Positions 9,576-21,012 of a DNA stretch of 64,000 nucleotides are shown in pieces (the stretch's first letter is position 1; the number at the start of each line of letters is the position of its first letter). This DNA comes from Pseudophaeomoniella oleicola. Its lineage: Eukaryota > Ascomycota > Eurotiomycetes > Phaeomoniellales > Phaeomoniellaceae. Under the pieces are notes generated by a model. That model was not told where the DNA came from. It searched no databases and saw nothing but the letters and a program-made list of their open reading frames with translations. Both the position numbers and the translations under genes were made by a program. The stretch covers positions 186,001 through 250,000 of the forward strand of contig QWDQ01000030.1 in NCBI GenBank assembly GCA_003868215.1, given 5' to 3'.

Positions 9576-11711
9576 ATGCGCGCCTTCTTATCGTTTCGCC
9601 GACCGCTGAGCTTTACAACCACCTGTTCGAAGCGAACAATTTCACAGACAGCTACTCGACTGAGAGTACAGGCGCCGAAAGTCAAGCTAGAGATGGCTAC
9701 AACTACAACCAAGACCGGTCAGCCTCTGGACCGCGGGACCCTTGATACTTTGCTGCGACGGCGCATGTTCTTCACTCCCTCTTTCGAGATTTACGGCGGA
9801 GAAAGGGGTCTGTTTGATTATGGACCTCCAGGATGTGCACTGCAGGCAAACATTGTCGATCTATGGAGGAAGCACTTTGTGCTTGAGGAAGACATGCTCG
9901 AAGTTGACTGCACCATGTTGACCCCTGAGCCTATTTTGAAGACCAGTGGGCACGTGGACAAGTTTGCGGACTGGATGTGCAAAGATCCCAAGAATGGGGA
10001 AATTTTCCGTGCAGATCATCTGGTTGAGCAAGTCTTGGAAGCGAGGCTTCAAGGGGACAAGGAAGCACGTGGACACACTGTCGAAGTTGATGAGGCTAAG
10101 GAGGCGAAGAAAAAGAAGAAGGTGAAGTCGACAGCGGTCAAGTTGGATGATGCGGTTGTTAAAGAATACGAAGAGACACTTGCCAGGATCGACAACTATG
10201 GGGGTGAAGAACTTGGTCAATTGATCAAGAAGTTTGACATCAAGGGCCCTTCCACTGGCGCTGAACTAGAACCCCCAAGGGCTTTCAATCTCATGTTTGC
10301 GACCACCATTGGACCAAGTGCGGGCACTCCGAATGGATATCTTAGGCCAGAAACTGCCCAAGGGCAATTCTTGAACTTCCAAAAGCTCCTTGAGTTCAAC
10401 CAGCAGTCCATGCCCTTTGCATCGGCATCTATTGGCAAATCTTTCCGAAATGAAATTTCTCCAAGATCTGGTCTCCTTCGAGTTCGGGAATTCCTCATGG
10501 CAGAGATCGAACATTTTGTCGACCCGGCAAGTGGAAAGAAACATCCACGCTTTGAAGACGTCAAAGATGTCAAGCTTGCTCTGTTGGACCGTGACACGCA
10601 GCTATCTGGAAGCACGCAAGTGCGAGAAGTCACTGTCGGAGAAGCGGTAGCGACTAAATTGGTCGACAATGAGACTCTCGGATACTTCATCGCCCGTATT
10701 CAGGAATTCCTCTTGAAGATTGGTGTCGACAGGACCAAGCTTCGATTTAGACAACACATGGCCAATGAAATGGCTCATTACGCTTGTGATTGCTGGGATG
10801 CCGAACTCAAGACCAGCTACGGTTGGATCGAATGTGTTGGATGCGCAGACAGAAGTGCCTACGATTTGACAGTTCATGCCAAAAAGACAGGTGCTCCACT
10901 CTGCGTCCGCGAAACTAGAGCCGAACCATTAGAGATTGAAGAATATCAGATCGACATCGAGAAGAAGAAATTCGGGCCTCGATTTAAGAAAGATGCAAAG
11001 GCTGTAGAGCAGGCTATCGAAGCTTTGACCCAGGATGTCCGTGAGAAATTGTCCTTGGACCTTGCGAAGGAAGGCAAGGTCGAAGTCGATGTACCAGGGC
11101 TCAGTCAAAAGGTCGAACTTGATAAAGATCTCGTGAAGATCGAGAAGAGAAAGAGAACCGAGTACATCCGAGAATACACGCCAAATGTCATTGAACCATC
11201 ATTCGGCATCGGAAGAATATTATACAGTCTCATGGAACATGTATACTGGTCACGGCCTGGTGACGAGGCCCGCGGCGTGAGTAGATTTCTGCAGTCACTC
11301 TTATTCCCGTTGCTAATTCCATCATAGGTGCTCTCATTCCCACCGACAGTCGCCCCAACCAAAGTCCTCATTGTCCCCATCTCCAACGCCACGCAATTCA
11401 AACCCTACCTCCAAAAGCTCACCGCAAGACTACGCCGCCTCGGCGTCGCAAACAAGATTGACGACTCATCCGCCAGCATCGGCAAGCGTTATGCCCGAAA
11501 CGACGAGCTGGGAACCCCGTTCGGCGTCACCGTCGACTTTCAGACCGTCAAGGATGGCTCCGTCACGTTGAGAGATCGCGATTCGACCACTCAGGTCAGA
11601 GCGTCGGAAGACGACATCATCGCCGCACTCAAGTCCTTGGTCGACGGTGAGGAGACATGGGAGGATGTCAAGAAGAGGCTACCGGAGTTCACTGGGCAGG
11701 AAGTCGACTGA
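9576..11711 (+). CDS. GRS1: Glycyl-tRNA synthetase, probably dual cytosolic/mitochondrial (694 aa)
   Basis: Class II synthetase that charges tRNA-Gly. Exons are 9576-11276 and 11328-11711, with a GTGAGT...ATAG intron of 51 bp whose splicing restores DEARG-VLSFPPTVAPTKVLI. Visible signatures are the N-terminal RRRMFFTPSFEIYGG and LFDYGPPGCALQ, motif 2 FRNEISPRSGLLRVREF, the ACDCWDAE and IECVGCADRSAYDL region, motif 3 PSFGIGRILYSLMEH, and a C-terminal anticodon-binding domain from about residue 570. The first ATG (9576) begins a basic, Ser/Thr/Arg-rich 39-residue extension typical of a mitochondrial presequence. A second in-frame ATG at 9693 (MATTTTKTGQ) would give the cytosolic enzyme. Open frame continues upstream of 9576 through a TTG codon at 9546. 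Dual use of starts is inference by analogy with yeast GRS1. Confidence 0.95.
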
Positions 11712-12542
11712 GAAGGGAAAAAAAAAGGGGATGTTGGTATAGTTCTGGGATCGTCTGAATAGATATGAACTTTTCAGAACGCGTCTTACAAAACCGACAA
11801 CGTTCTTTTTCTCCTACATAATGTTCATCGATATGCCCCTAAAAAGGTCACATGTGGATGGACGCCTGAGCAATACCGAAAGAGATCACCTTTTGATAAG
11901 CTCTGATCAGGAAGTAGGTCTACCATAGCTAGCTATCTGTATAGCTTTTCAAAGCTCCGAAATCCAGAGAAAGAGAAACGAAGAGGAATGTGTTTAGAAA
12001 GAATCTCTGAAGATGTAATTATCATGTCCCCAAAACGTAGCATAATGGTACTCGCTCCTAGACCTAGGGAATAAATATCATCATCATAGCTAGCCTTGTT
12101 CGTGATTTGATGGTGAACCTTGTACGAAAAAAAAAAGATACCCAGAAAGAAGCACTCGTTTGTAGGATAAGTGCCATAACGTGAAAAAGCATCGAATCGA
12201 GTTGTGTATAGTCATCATTCGTGTAAAGGAGGCAAACCACTCCAGTTTGTCAGTCTGATATATTTTTGCTTCGATGCAAAAGGCAATTGACCTCATATCC
12301 GGTAGACAGTGTTTTGGTTCCTTGAGTGGTCGACTACCAGGGAAATCCAATGGTACCACGATCCTGCCGCCCGACTGCAGAGGGAGGTAGATATGGCGGG
12401 AGACACAGTCCGTCGAAATTGGTCGACGGCGGAGTATCCAAGATGGAGAACGCTGGGAGTGAACGCTCGGAGACGGGGTGGATATCTCTTTTTCTTTGGG
12501 CTATACATGCGGCAGCGAATTCCCAGGCGTGTATGAGTCAGC
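11712..12542. other. Convergent intergenic region after glycyl-tRNA synthetase
   Basis: Holds the 3' UTR of the synthetase (+) and of the zinc-finger gene (-). An A-run (AAAAAAAAAAGATAC) lies near 12126. The open frames at 12293-12820 overlap the neighbouring gene in another frame and have no family features. No gene was found. Confidence 0.6.
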
Positions 12543-13817
12543 TCAATGTCTATTAAGAGCCTGGTTCCGACCCTCGCCTCGCCGTGCGTTCTGAGACGAC
12601 AGATCTGACCTTTCGGGATACGTTGATGGGAACGGGTTGGGCTTGCCGATACGTCTTTTCGGGTCATCCTGGATAGGGTCGAAGGAGACGAACCGTCCAA
12701 TAGGTTTGCTGCGATGGTGATGGAAGTAATCACAGTGACTGTCTTTCTGGCAACGCTTCCTGAAAGACATTGCGCATGTTGGGCATAAGAACCTGGGAGG
12801 TCGGCCTTTCTTGATGTCAACCCAGAGTGGGTTCTCGAGGCGAGGTTGGTAGATCTTGTTATGGCCCCATTTTCGAACGTGATTGATCAACTCTTCCTTT
12901 GTGTCAAAAAGCCTGTAACATGTCCGGCATTCTGGAATCATCTCGTAGGGTTGGTCGAAACAATTTGCGATTAACAGGCTTTCCTCACGACCGGTATCCA
13001 TCTCATCAGCAGGCTGAAAGTACTTCGCGTACCTATGCTTTCTCTTCGCAAGTATGGCGAGTATAGGGTCAACGTACTCTACCCTTTCTTTTTCGTCGAC
13101 ATAGCAATGGCCCCTAGCATCCAAATCTTGAACCAACCTCGCCGAGCTGAACGATAATTGGACCCTTTTCTGAGCCAACACCCTTAATATCGGCGTGACA
13201 CAATTGTATACCATCAGTTGACCGCATGTTCCCCCGAAGCTATATCGACACAAATCAAATTTCCATGCAGAATTGGTGATCCTGAGTACTTCGATATGGA
13301 CAGCTTGCAGCGCTCTCGATTGTGGAAAGACTTGCATGATTTCGTCGACAAAACTGCTGAGGTTATTATAAGTGCTATCCTCCACGCTACAACCTTGATA
13401 GAGTGAGTAGTGAAATCGAAGCCGTATTCTCTTGAACCTCAAAGCTTGCAATCTTGAAAACCTAGGTGCGATCTCATTAATCACATCTATATGCCCTAGG
13501 CGTCGAATGGTGCGGAAAAATCCAGGCTTCCCACAGAGAAGCATGTTCCGGAAGCAACTTGACCTGTTTTGAAGCAGTTCCACTGCTTGCTCCCCTCGGG
13601 ATAGGATACACATCCCTTCCATGTAGAGCTGCTGGCTGACGCGGAGTATACTTGTGCAATTGATTGGACTTTCACTGCGAAAGTAATGAAGTACATCGTT
13701 TGGACAAAGGACATCCTCGAGTATATGCATGCGAACCTCCCTCGGGAGACCGAGGAGAGTGAGTTTCGGGTTTGTTGAAAGCATTGCGAGTGCCTCAGAG
13801 TGAGTTTTGGGAGACAT
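12543..13817 (-). CDS. F-box-like protein with C-terminal C2H2-type zinc fingers, unknown function (424 aa)
   Basis: The product starts at ATG 13817; open frame extends a little further upstream, but only from a TTG. Near the N-terminus is LTLLGLPREVRMHILEDVL, the LPxEVRxxI pattern shared by F-box and 2EXR-type fungal proteins. The middle part is the leucine-rich, helical sequence usual for this expanded fungal group. The C-terminal third carries two Cys/His clusters: CRTCYRLFDTKEELINHVRKWGH (C-x2-C-x12-H-x5-H) and CPTCAMSFRKRCQKDSHCDYFHHH. The last 40 residues are basic and disordered. I do not recognise an orthologue. The combination suggests a substrate adaptor of an SCF-like ligase or a regulator, but that is inference. 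The upstream spacer is about 1 kb and no neighbour suggests a pathway. Confidence 0.7.
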   Translation of the reverse strand: MSPKTHSEALAMLSTNPKLTLLGLPREVRMHILEDVLCPNDVLHYFRSESPINCTSILRVSQQLYMEGMCILSRGEQAVELLQNRSSCFRNMLLCGKPGFFRTIRRLGHIDVINEIAPRFSRLQALRFKRIRLRFHYSLYQGCSVEDSTYNNLSSFVDEIMQVFPQSRALQAVHIEVLRITNSAWKFDLCRYSFGGTCGQLMVYNCVTPILRVLAQKRVQLSFSSARLVQDLDARGHCYVDEKERVEYVDPILAILAKRKHRYAKYFQPADEMDTGREESLLIANCFDQPYEMIPECRTCYRLFDTKEELINHVRKWGHNKIYQPRLENPLWVDIKKGRPPRFLCPTCAMSFRKRCQKDSHCDYFHHHRSKPIGRFVSFDPIQDDPKRRIGKPNPFPSTYPERSDLSSQNARRGEGRNQALNRH

Positions 13818-14830
13818 CCTCAAGAAAGCCGTTGTGACCAAGGCGGAATACTGGCCTACTACGTGCCCTGCGGTGATAGTAAAAACTCAAGTAGTAAAAC
13901 GAAGAAGGTAAGCACTTGAGAGGGAGGGTCGGCAAGCACACTGGGGCAATGGAGTAGGCAGTATGTGGAATGAAAAAGGTTGTATGACAGTTGGAGGATA
14001 GCAACATGCTAGTGATACCATGGTTATAAGCTGTCGGTGTGACAGACATATCCCAGCACGGGAAGCTTCTTGTGTAACACAAACAGTGATTAGGGAACTC
14101 GGGCAACCAATCGTATACCTTGATCATTCAAAATTTGCGATTCGAGAGGCCTATCCTCTGAGGGCCATCAGCATCCTATCTGCTGAAGTGACCGCTGTTT
14201 AGACGCATATAAGAACGCTGCCAACTGAGGATACCAGAAACATGCCCTGGTAACAATATGGACTCGAAAGAAGCAACGCGGGCATGTTCGACTGTACACT
14301 CGATGGATGCGAGAAGGAGACCACTTGGTATCAAATTCATCTTGAAGGACGGCATTTGTGTTGTTGCCGGTCAGTCAGCCTGAGCTCAAGGTGTCTCCTG
14401 TGCTGTGAGGGGTACTGCTGAGCACCATCTGTTCATGATGGATCTTGAGTCTGCCCTTCGCTGCCTGATCGAGAGAATGTTCACTAGAAGAAGCAAAGAC
14501 GAAGACAAAGACCAGAACTTGTAACAAATACCGCCAAGCATTCAAAAGAACAAATTACTGGTTGAGCCTCATAGAAAAGCAGATGATATTGGGCGCATGT
14601 GATGATCGGAGCTACAACTAATAAACCTTTGCCCTAAAAGTACAGATTGCAAACTGGCGTCATTGTTGACCACCTAGACCTCAACCTACCCACCAACTGA
14701 AGTATTCTTCTTGAAGCCAGCTTTCCTACAAAGAGCAATCACGATGCGCCGCCATTATTGTTAAAAGTACAATCAATATTTATACCGGAGAGCCCTACCA
14801 CTACCACTGTGACCTACACAGTTTGCGAAC
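13818..14830. other. Divergent intergenic region before SEC12
   Basis: Lies between divergent genes and should contain both promoters. Only short, unconvincing frames occur, for example 14020-14202. No RNA gene or repeat was recognised. Confidence 0.55.
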
Positions 14831-16801
14831 ATGTCACCTGTTCCCGATGCGAAGATCACCCTTTCATATCCGCTATACGGTGCGGACTTCGATCCACGAA
14901 ACAGCGCTTTCCTGCTCGTGGGAGGCGGAGGAGGCGAGGGTCGCAGTGGTGTTGGAAATAGAATCGTATGTGCCTTTCTGAGCAATAAAAACCAACCGTG
15001 CTAAGTGAGGCAGACACTGTTGAATACCTCAAAACGTCGAGAAGTATCCGAAGTAGTTGAAATCGAGTTGTCAAGGGACGAGGACTCGGTGACCTCGCTT
15101 GGGATCGCACAGACCGGAGATGCCTCAATAGTCGCTTTTGCGGGCATCAACAGCTCAGGAAGGGATCAGGCGGCAGGACGGAATGAGCATTTGCGCTCTT
15201 TCAGGATACATTACCCACCGAGAAAGGACCAAGGATCTACAGAAAAAGATGCACAGTCCGGTGGGAAGACGGAGGCACTTAGCAAGACGGCATTCTTTAG
15301 GCCATCATCTGCGCTGAAAAAGGAAACGTATCAAAGGGTACTGAGACTGTCACCGTGGGCGGAAGCACAGCAGCAACGAATAGCTGCTATTTCTACGAGC
15401 CTTGCACCAGATAATGAAATCATCGTTTTCCGTGCAGTCGCGGCCCCCAACGAGTCCGACTTATTGTCGAGGATAGATTTAGGTAAGGATGAGGCTGCGG
15501 ACTTGGCTATCCGGCCCTTGGACGACGAGGGTGATCACTTGCTCGCTTACTGCACCGACGACGAGGTGTTCACATGCAAAGTCTCTACTGTAAGCGCATC
15601 TAGGACTGCAGAGCCTTCTTCGATATATCAGCTGGCGAGACCAGATGGTTCTTCAAAGTCGAAAGTCAAGTTCCGCTCTTTGCGCTTCTTGACTCCCCGA
15701 CACATACTGCTTATGCAAAACCGACCGAATCGAGCCGGCGCGGATCTGACAATCCTGAAACTCGCTGAATCTGCAGCGGATAGCTCTTCTATCCTCGAAA
15801 AGCAGTTGAGAAAGTCTACCAGGGTGGCGACAGGCCTAGACGTCTGTGAACTTTCGTCATCGCCCTCCGGAGAACGCCAATTCGCAGTAGGTGTTGCAGG
15901 ACAAGATCTCTCGATCGAGGTATTCACGCTTGAATACACTCCAAGCAAAGGTTTTGGGGGCTTCAAGGCACACAGTTACTTCAAGAATGTCCATCCGGCA
16001 TCAATCACCTCCTTGCGATTCTCCAACTTCGTCCCGCCCCCGACGCCTGTGACGAAAGAGACCAAACCTCAGGTTATCAAATTAGCCTCTACCTCAGTTG
16101 CCAACACTGTCATTGTGCATACCTTCCCACTTCAGCCCTACCCACCCACCAAAACCAAGACTCCACGATATGTCGTCACGCCGCCAGGAACATCCGAAGT
16201 CGTGCAGATCACCTTTTCCACAATTGTCGCGTTCCTCTGCATTGGAATCGTCGCATTATTCCTCCAAGCCTTCACCGAAGTCCGTGGCGGTGTTCCTCCC
16301 ACTCTAGGTGCAACAGAATGGTTACAACGTATCTCACCTCGACTCCACGAACTGATAGCACGGCCGTACATGTTTGCGTCCGAAGCATCTAGCGCGGTCT
16401 CCTCCCCTATCCCAACCGCCATCATTGAGCCTGTCGAACCTATCACATCAACAACATCCACCCTTCTTTCAGACCTCCTCTCCTCGTCTTCCACTTCCGC
16501 CCAATCCGACCCCGACCCCTCCACCCCCACCCCAGCAATAATAGTCCGCGACACCGGCTCAACCGGCATAACCGCCTCCATCCAAGAAGAAAAGGACGAA
16601 ACAGCAGAACAACAGGAAGGATCTCAGCAGGCCCCCCTCAAAAAATTCCAGGATTTAACCCCGGCCCACCAAAAAGCCTGGAAGAGAAAATTAAAAGATG
16701 CGGGACACTGGGCCGAGGATCAAGGCGAAGCCATTCTCCAAGGCGTGTTTTTCAGCCAAGTGGCTGGCTTGGTTGGTGACGTTGTCGCTGGTGGTGTTTA
16801 G
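14831..16801 (+). CDS. SEC12: SEC12-type guanine nucleotide exchange factor for Sar1 (640 aa)
   Basis: ER membrane protein that activates the GTPase Sar1 to start COPII coat assembly. Exons are 14831-14965 and 15014-16801; the 48-bp intron (GTATGT...GGCAG) joins GVGNRI to TLLNTSKRREVSEVV in frame. The N-terminus LSYPLYGADFDPRNSAFLLV followed by a Gly-rich loop GGGGGEGRSGVGN is the hallmark first blade and potassium-binding loop region of Sec12-family beta-propellers. IELSRDEDSVTSLG follows. The propeller occupies roughly residues 1-430 and a single membrane helix lies at about 443-467 (FSTIVAFLCIGIVALFLQAF). The remaining 170 residues are a Ser/Thr/Pro- and Glu-rich lumenal tail. Topology and length fit fungal Sec12. 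Confidence 0.9.
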
Positions 16802-17039
16802 ATTTAGCTCGGCTCAGCTCACCGTATCCTTCTCAAACGGTTGACTGCCGGTTGGCCCTGATCCGCCACACCGCAGTATGTTACATGCAGGCGCTCGACT
16901 TTTGGATTATTATTGTAATAAATCAATGAATATGGTGCCAATGCTTCCAGACTACATGTTGAAAAAGATAGACTTCCTTCAGCACGGATTATATTATTGA
17001 TGCTTGTTTATACACTGATGATTATGAATGACTCCATTC

Positions 17040-18755
17040 TTATCGTGCTTCATGATTCTCATCCAGTGAGCCCTTGGCCTGGAACCAGGCCTTGATAACC
17101 TCGTCTTCAAACCCCGTCCCTTCCTTTGATAATTCCTCATCGACCATTTTAGCCTCTTCGACGCTGCGTCTTAATACTTCCAGGCCGGCTGGATCAACGT
17201 CTCTAGCTACCCCAGCGCCCGCAGAAAGATTTTGTTGAATTTCGACATCCCCAAGATCGTTGCTTTCTGTTAGCGCAGGCTCTTGTTCAAGCATACAACT
17301 GGGGATTTTGCGAGCGTTTTTCACCCACTCCCCATCGACCATCCAGTGCCTGTTCGTTTTCCAATCCAAAAATTCCGTGAGGTTTGATGCCTTGTTTTTG
17401 AGCAAGGATCCGTTGAGCCATAGAAGTGTCTGATTTCGCCCTGTTGAGGGATCTGCGGGAGCGATATGAGCAATCTGGAAGGAACATATTTGCTGTCGGC
17501 GCTGAGGAATCTGCTCCGGGACCCGTTCTGGATCCTCACTGTCGGCCGCCCTCTCTTGAGTCTCTGAAGAGTTTCTGAAGTCCGCGCTCATATGTGATTC
17601 TCCTGGCACCACGATATTTTCAGCTTGGCCGATAATGGCGGCATAATGCTCTTCCATGGCGTACGGTGCCCCTGTAAGCTCGAAGCCGAACCACCATGAT
17701 TCTTTATCACCATACCCCTCTCTATATGTGTATGATTCGCGTACCATTTTGGTATTCTGCCAGGCAATGTGTAACAAACCCATGAAGACTCCGAGCCTGG
17801 ATTTGTCAAGTAGGATGAGTCCAGAATCGGCTTCTTCAGCGTAAGGGCCAAGAATGACTTTGGAGCGGTTGGTGGTGGCAGACAAAGGGGAAGCGTGTGA
17901 AAGATGTGCTTCCCACCATTCATGACGTTCTGGAAAGCCGCCAGGCCAGAGAAGGCGGTCGTGGAATAAAGACACACCAGTCGTGGTGAATTCGGAGGAA
18001 TCGAATAACTGTTCTGGCGGCTTGAACAAAACCGCATCCGCATCGAGCAGCATCACCGAGGAAAGCTTGGTAGCAAGGAGAGCAAAAGGTTTGACGGCCC
18101 AGCCGCCATCCGGTTCGGAGGAGGCGATTGAGGTTGTGATGAAGAAGGGTTCGACATTGAGCGTAGTTATATTGTGTGAGAGCGAAGTAATGAAAGTTCG
18201 GTATTGAAGTGGAAGGTCCTCAACACCCGCATAGGCGATCTCAATGGGTATGTTCGAATTCAACGCGACGCGTATGTTTGCAATGAGATGACATGCGTAT
18301 CTGAATGTCTGCTTGCCCGTGAGAATGATTATCCCTCGAGCTCCATCATCCACCCTGTTCCTAAGATCCAACAACGGTGTCACGGACGTGTTTGAAGATG
18401 GTGGCAGGAACGGAAGTAGAGCTTGTGCACATCGTTCAATCAAAGGTACTAGGACGTCGGCGAACTGGTGGTGTCGTTCGACTGCTGTGATCCAGGTCTG
18501 GAGAATCTGCAACCTCTTTCCTAATTGACCGAATTCGGAATTGTTGAGAGGATATGACTCAAAGTAACCTACCGTACGCTCAAGGCTGTCGAGGAACGGA
18601 TCGTTCGATTCGAGGCCGTCATGAGAAGTCGAGACCGGAAGAGTGACTGTCAGAGAAGGCGAATCAAAGGAAGAGAACGATTTTGAATAGAAGGAGAGAC
18701 AGACAACTACGAGAGCAACGATAGCGAAAAGGACGGGTTTTGGAAACGGCAGCAT
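17040..18755 (-). CDS. GT71-family alpha-1,3-mannosyltransferase (MNN1/MNT type), type II membrane protein (571 aa)
   Basis: Golgi enzyme predicted to add alpha-1,3-mannose to protein-linked glycans from GDP-mannose. A short cytoplasmic end and signal-anchor helix (VLFAIVALVVVCLSFYS, residues 8-24) precede a lumenal stem. The catalytic region opens at about residue 140 with RGIIILTGKQTFRYACHLI and contains the metal/donor DxD motif LLDADAVLF (Asp238 and Asp240). Downstream are LFHDRLLWPGGFPERHEWWE and the DSGLILLDKSRL and KESWWFGFELTGAPYAM blocks characteristic of the family. The last 130 residues are acidic. The gene is a single exon with a true ATG. It is convergent with SEC12 across a 238-bp gap. 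The substrate (N- or O-glycans) cannot be told from sequence. Confidence 0.85.
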   Translation of the reverse strand: MLPFPKPVLFAIVALVVVCLSFYSKSFSSFDSPSLTVTLPVSTSHDGLESNDPFLDSLERTVGYFESYPLNNSEFGQLGKRLQILQTWITAVERHHQFADVLVPLIERCAQALLPFLPPSSNTSVTPLLDLRNRVDDGARGIIILTGKQTFRYACHLIANIRVALNSNIPIEIAYAGVEDLPLQYRTFITSLSHNITTLNVEPFFITTSIASSEPDGGWAVKPFALLATKLSSVMLLDADAVLFKPPEQLFDSSEFTTTGVSLFHDRLLWPGGFPERHEWWEAHLSHASPLSATTNRSKVILGPYAEEADSGLILLDKSRLGVFMGLLHIAWQNTKMVRESYTYREGYGDKESWWFGFELTGAPYAMEEHYAAIIGQAENIVVPGESHMSADFRNSSETQERAADSEDPERVPEQIPQRRQQICSFQIAHIAPADPSTGRNQTLLWLNGSLLKNKASNLTEFLDWKTNRHWMVDGEWVKNARKIPSCMLEQEPALTESNDLGDVEIQQNLSAGAGVARDVDPAGLEVLRRSVEEAKMVDEELSKEGTGFEDEVIKAWFQAKGSLDENHEAR

Positions 18756-19479
18756 TGCGCCATAACCTTCAACAACTGTTGTATAGTGAGGAAATTCTGT
18801 CGCACGAAGAGCATTATGGCCTTATAACAGAAAAACCAGAGCAAGGAGAGCGTTCAGCCAGCCACAGAGGCAGGCCTAAGACTTATATGGGGGGTGGCTT
18901 CCTTCTAGACTTGATGATGGTAACGTACGCTTCGATGGGCGGAAGCTGCAGTATGCGGTAGTGAGAAGAAGGAATGGCGGGTATCTTACAGTAGTGCATC
19001 TTTTGATCGACGCCCAAAGGAAGAAACAGAAAGGTACAGCAGAAGAAGGTTTGGTGTATGTGATAGTCCGTAAAGCCATCCACAGCTTTCTGATCCTGAA
19101 CAACAATAGCATGAACCAAGGGCGGAGTTAAATCGAAGACGCAATAAGCAACAAAGTGCCGATGAATACTGTCAATTTAGCACGCTAACTTCAAAAGGGT
19201 AGAGTTTACCAAGAATTCATACTGTCGTGGACTTTTGCTGTGCTGTGATCAATGACTCTGAAATATGAAATATCGAAACCGTACATTGGAATGAATGGCG
19301 CTGCCCATGAGCTCCGGCTGACACTGCTGGCACTGTAAGGGGAATGCTTTATGGAGGAAGTTGTCAACGAAACGAAAGGTGTTGCTGGTGCCAGCACAAG
19401 CTGACATCCCAAACACAGCCAATACCAAACTTGGATTTGAGATGAGATATGAGATACCTAGATAGCCTATTCTTATAGG

Positions 19480-19489
19480 TACCTAGGTA
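19480..19489. repeat. Palindrome TACCTAGGTA (copy 1)
   Basis: Perfect 10-bp inverted repeat. Other perfect copies are at 28337-28346, 39642-39651, 45828-45837 and 46010-46019. One-mismatch AACCTAGGTA copies are at 39801-39810 and about 62440. Confidence 0.8.
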
Positions 19490-19606
19490 GATATAGATGA
19501 GATCATCCGAATTGGATGCTGCCTTGCTTCGATCTGAAGTATGGTATGAGACAAAAAGACTCTGCACACGTACATGATTTAATGTATTAAGAACGTGAAA
19601 TGCCTG

Positions 19607-19618
19607 TACTACGTAGTA
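19607..19618. repeat. Palindrome TACTACGTAGTA (copy 1)
   Basis: Perfect 12-bp inverted repeat. Other perfect copies are at 39345-39356, 39368-39379, 40746-40757 and 56429-56440. Near copies occur at 31243, 35137 and 43773. All are intergenic. Confidence 0.85.
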
Positions 19619-19906
19619 AGGCGCCAAGTAAGTCTGCATGTTAGGTAGCAATAGTCTGATGTATATCTAGTGTCTCAATACGGCGACCTAAATGATTCAA
19701 AACCACCTCGAAGCTTGAACCTCACCACCTCCAACCAATTGGAACATCACGACATTCTATTACAGTCACAATTCGATCATTCGACGACGTCGTCCCTGCA
19801 ACGTTCCACCTGCCCACAAACTCTTGCTCTCTATCATATGAATGCGCACCTGAACTCCTGATCCATCAATTTCTGCCTAACCGGTCCCTCTACGACAACA
19901 TTTAAA

Positions 19907-20340
19907 ATGTCAAGCCCATTGATGTTCTGGAACCAGCCGGTCGCATTCCTGCGTCGAGCTGCTTACGAGAAACCCGCCATCTTTTGGTCCATCATCCTCG
20001 GTTCTTTCGGTCCTATATCTGTCTTTGCTGTACCCCCGATCAGACGCAGACTGGGCGATCTTGATCCCGCGCCGATACCGTTCACTTATCCTGGTAAGTT
20101 CTGCGACTCCGCTGTACCGGAAGGAGAAATACGAAGGCTCAGTGGTGGGCTGGAACGAGCGATGCGAATGTAGACCGGATGACAGAAGATATGGAGGTTG
20201 TTGGAGATGTTGTCTCGGTGGGATTGCGAACGAACATAATCGAATGGATGGTATATTTACATGAATCCGTTCAATTGGCTGACTGATGATGCGTAGTACC
20301 GACAGGACCAAGAAAGACACCGGAAGGTTACGACGACTAG
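19907..20340 (+). CDS. NADH:ubiquinone oxidoreductase 9.5 kDa subunit (complex I, 76 aa)
   Basis: Small membrane-arm accessory subunit of mitochondrial complex I. Two exons, 19907-20093 and 20297-20340, are joined across a 203-bp GTAAGT...GTAG intron, unusually long for this window. The spliced protein opens MSSPLMFWNQPVAFLRRAAY, has one hydrophobic helix (EKPAIFWSIILGSFGPISVFAV), and ends FTYPVPTGPRKTPEGYDD. The pattern FWxxPxxxLRRAxxEKPAIF, a helix, PxIRxRLG, and a YPVPxGPRxxPEGYDD end matches the Neurospora 9.5 kDa subunit. The second exon encodes only the last 14 residues. Length and predicted mass agree with the family. Confidence 0.92.
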
Positions 20341-21012
20341 ACATATGGTCATTTTTTTTTTTGAAGAACATTCCAATCACATGGTAGTCGGCTACCGATC
20401 AAATGAAGTCATACCGTTGCATAGAGCCGACATGACTGGGGAAGATGCTGGTGGGCTGCCGTGGTCATGCGTTTGAATCGTCAAAAGCTATGGAAGGGTG
20501 ATAGTGCCTCTACCGCAGGGACAAAAACAATGTATATACCGCGGCGCATTTCAGGAGTATCGAATTCTTGACAAAAGCTCTCGTAAATGCTGCAATGACG
20601 CAGCGTTCTCGACATCTAATCAAATGTATCTCTTGGATCCTCTGCGACGATGTGATATTTGCGGCTCCCATGAAATTACTACCTATGGCTGCTGAGCGAG
20701 CCTAGGATGAAAAGCCATGCCCCGAAACCCTAAGCTCATCCACCCATAAGCATCCAGCGAAGAAATGAAGCAAATGACAACGCGCTTGGAAGCCATTTGG
20801 CTCCATGATTGCCATTCCTTGGATGATGACGGGAAAGAAATAATCCGAATAATAGAGCCCATTTGTATGCACACTATTGACGCTTCCCATACTAACAGCT
20901 AATTACCGTGACTCATGGTCTTGCAAGGAAGCTAAGTGCATGTTCGATTCGTCAACTCCACTTGGACAATATCTCTTGACTGCACCTCATTTGCGCTTCG
21001 GAACCGACCTAC
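20341..21012. other. Convergent intergenic region
   Basis: Contains the 3' UTRs of the complex I subunit (+) and BTB gene (-). A T-run (ATTTTTTTTTTTG) lies near 20350. No gene was found. Confidence 0.6.

Larger units (their letters stand above)
18756..19906. other. Divergent intergenic region, GT71 to complex I subunit
   Basis: Contains both promoters. It also carries one copy of each dispersed palindrome (TACCTAGGTA at 19480-19489 and TACTACGTAGTA at 19607-19618). No gene was recognised. Confidence 0.6.

Noticed and set aside
10217-10877. Minus-strand frames inside the glycyl-tRNA synthetase gene
   Set aside because: They overlap a strongly conserved coding exon and have no family features.
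12293-12820. A 175-codon minus-strand frame
   Set aside because: Overlaps the 3' end of the zinc-finger gene in another frame, and its composition is not protein-like.
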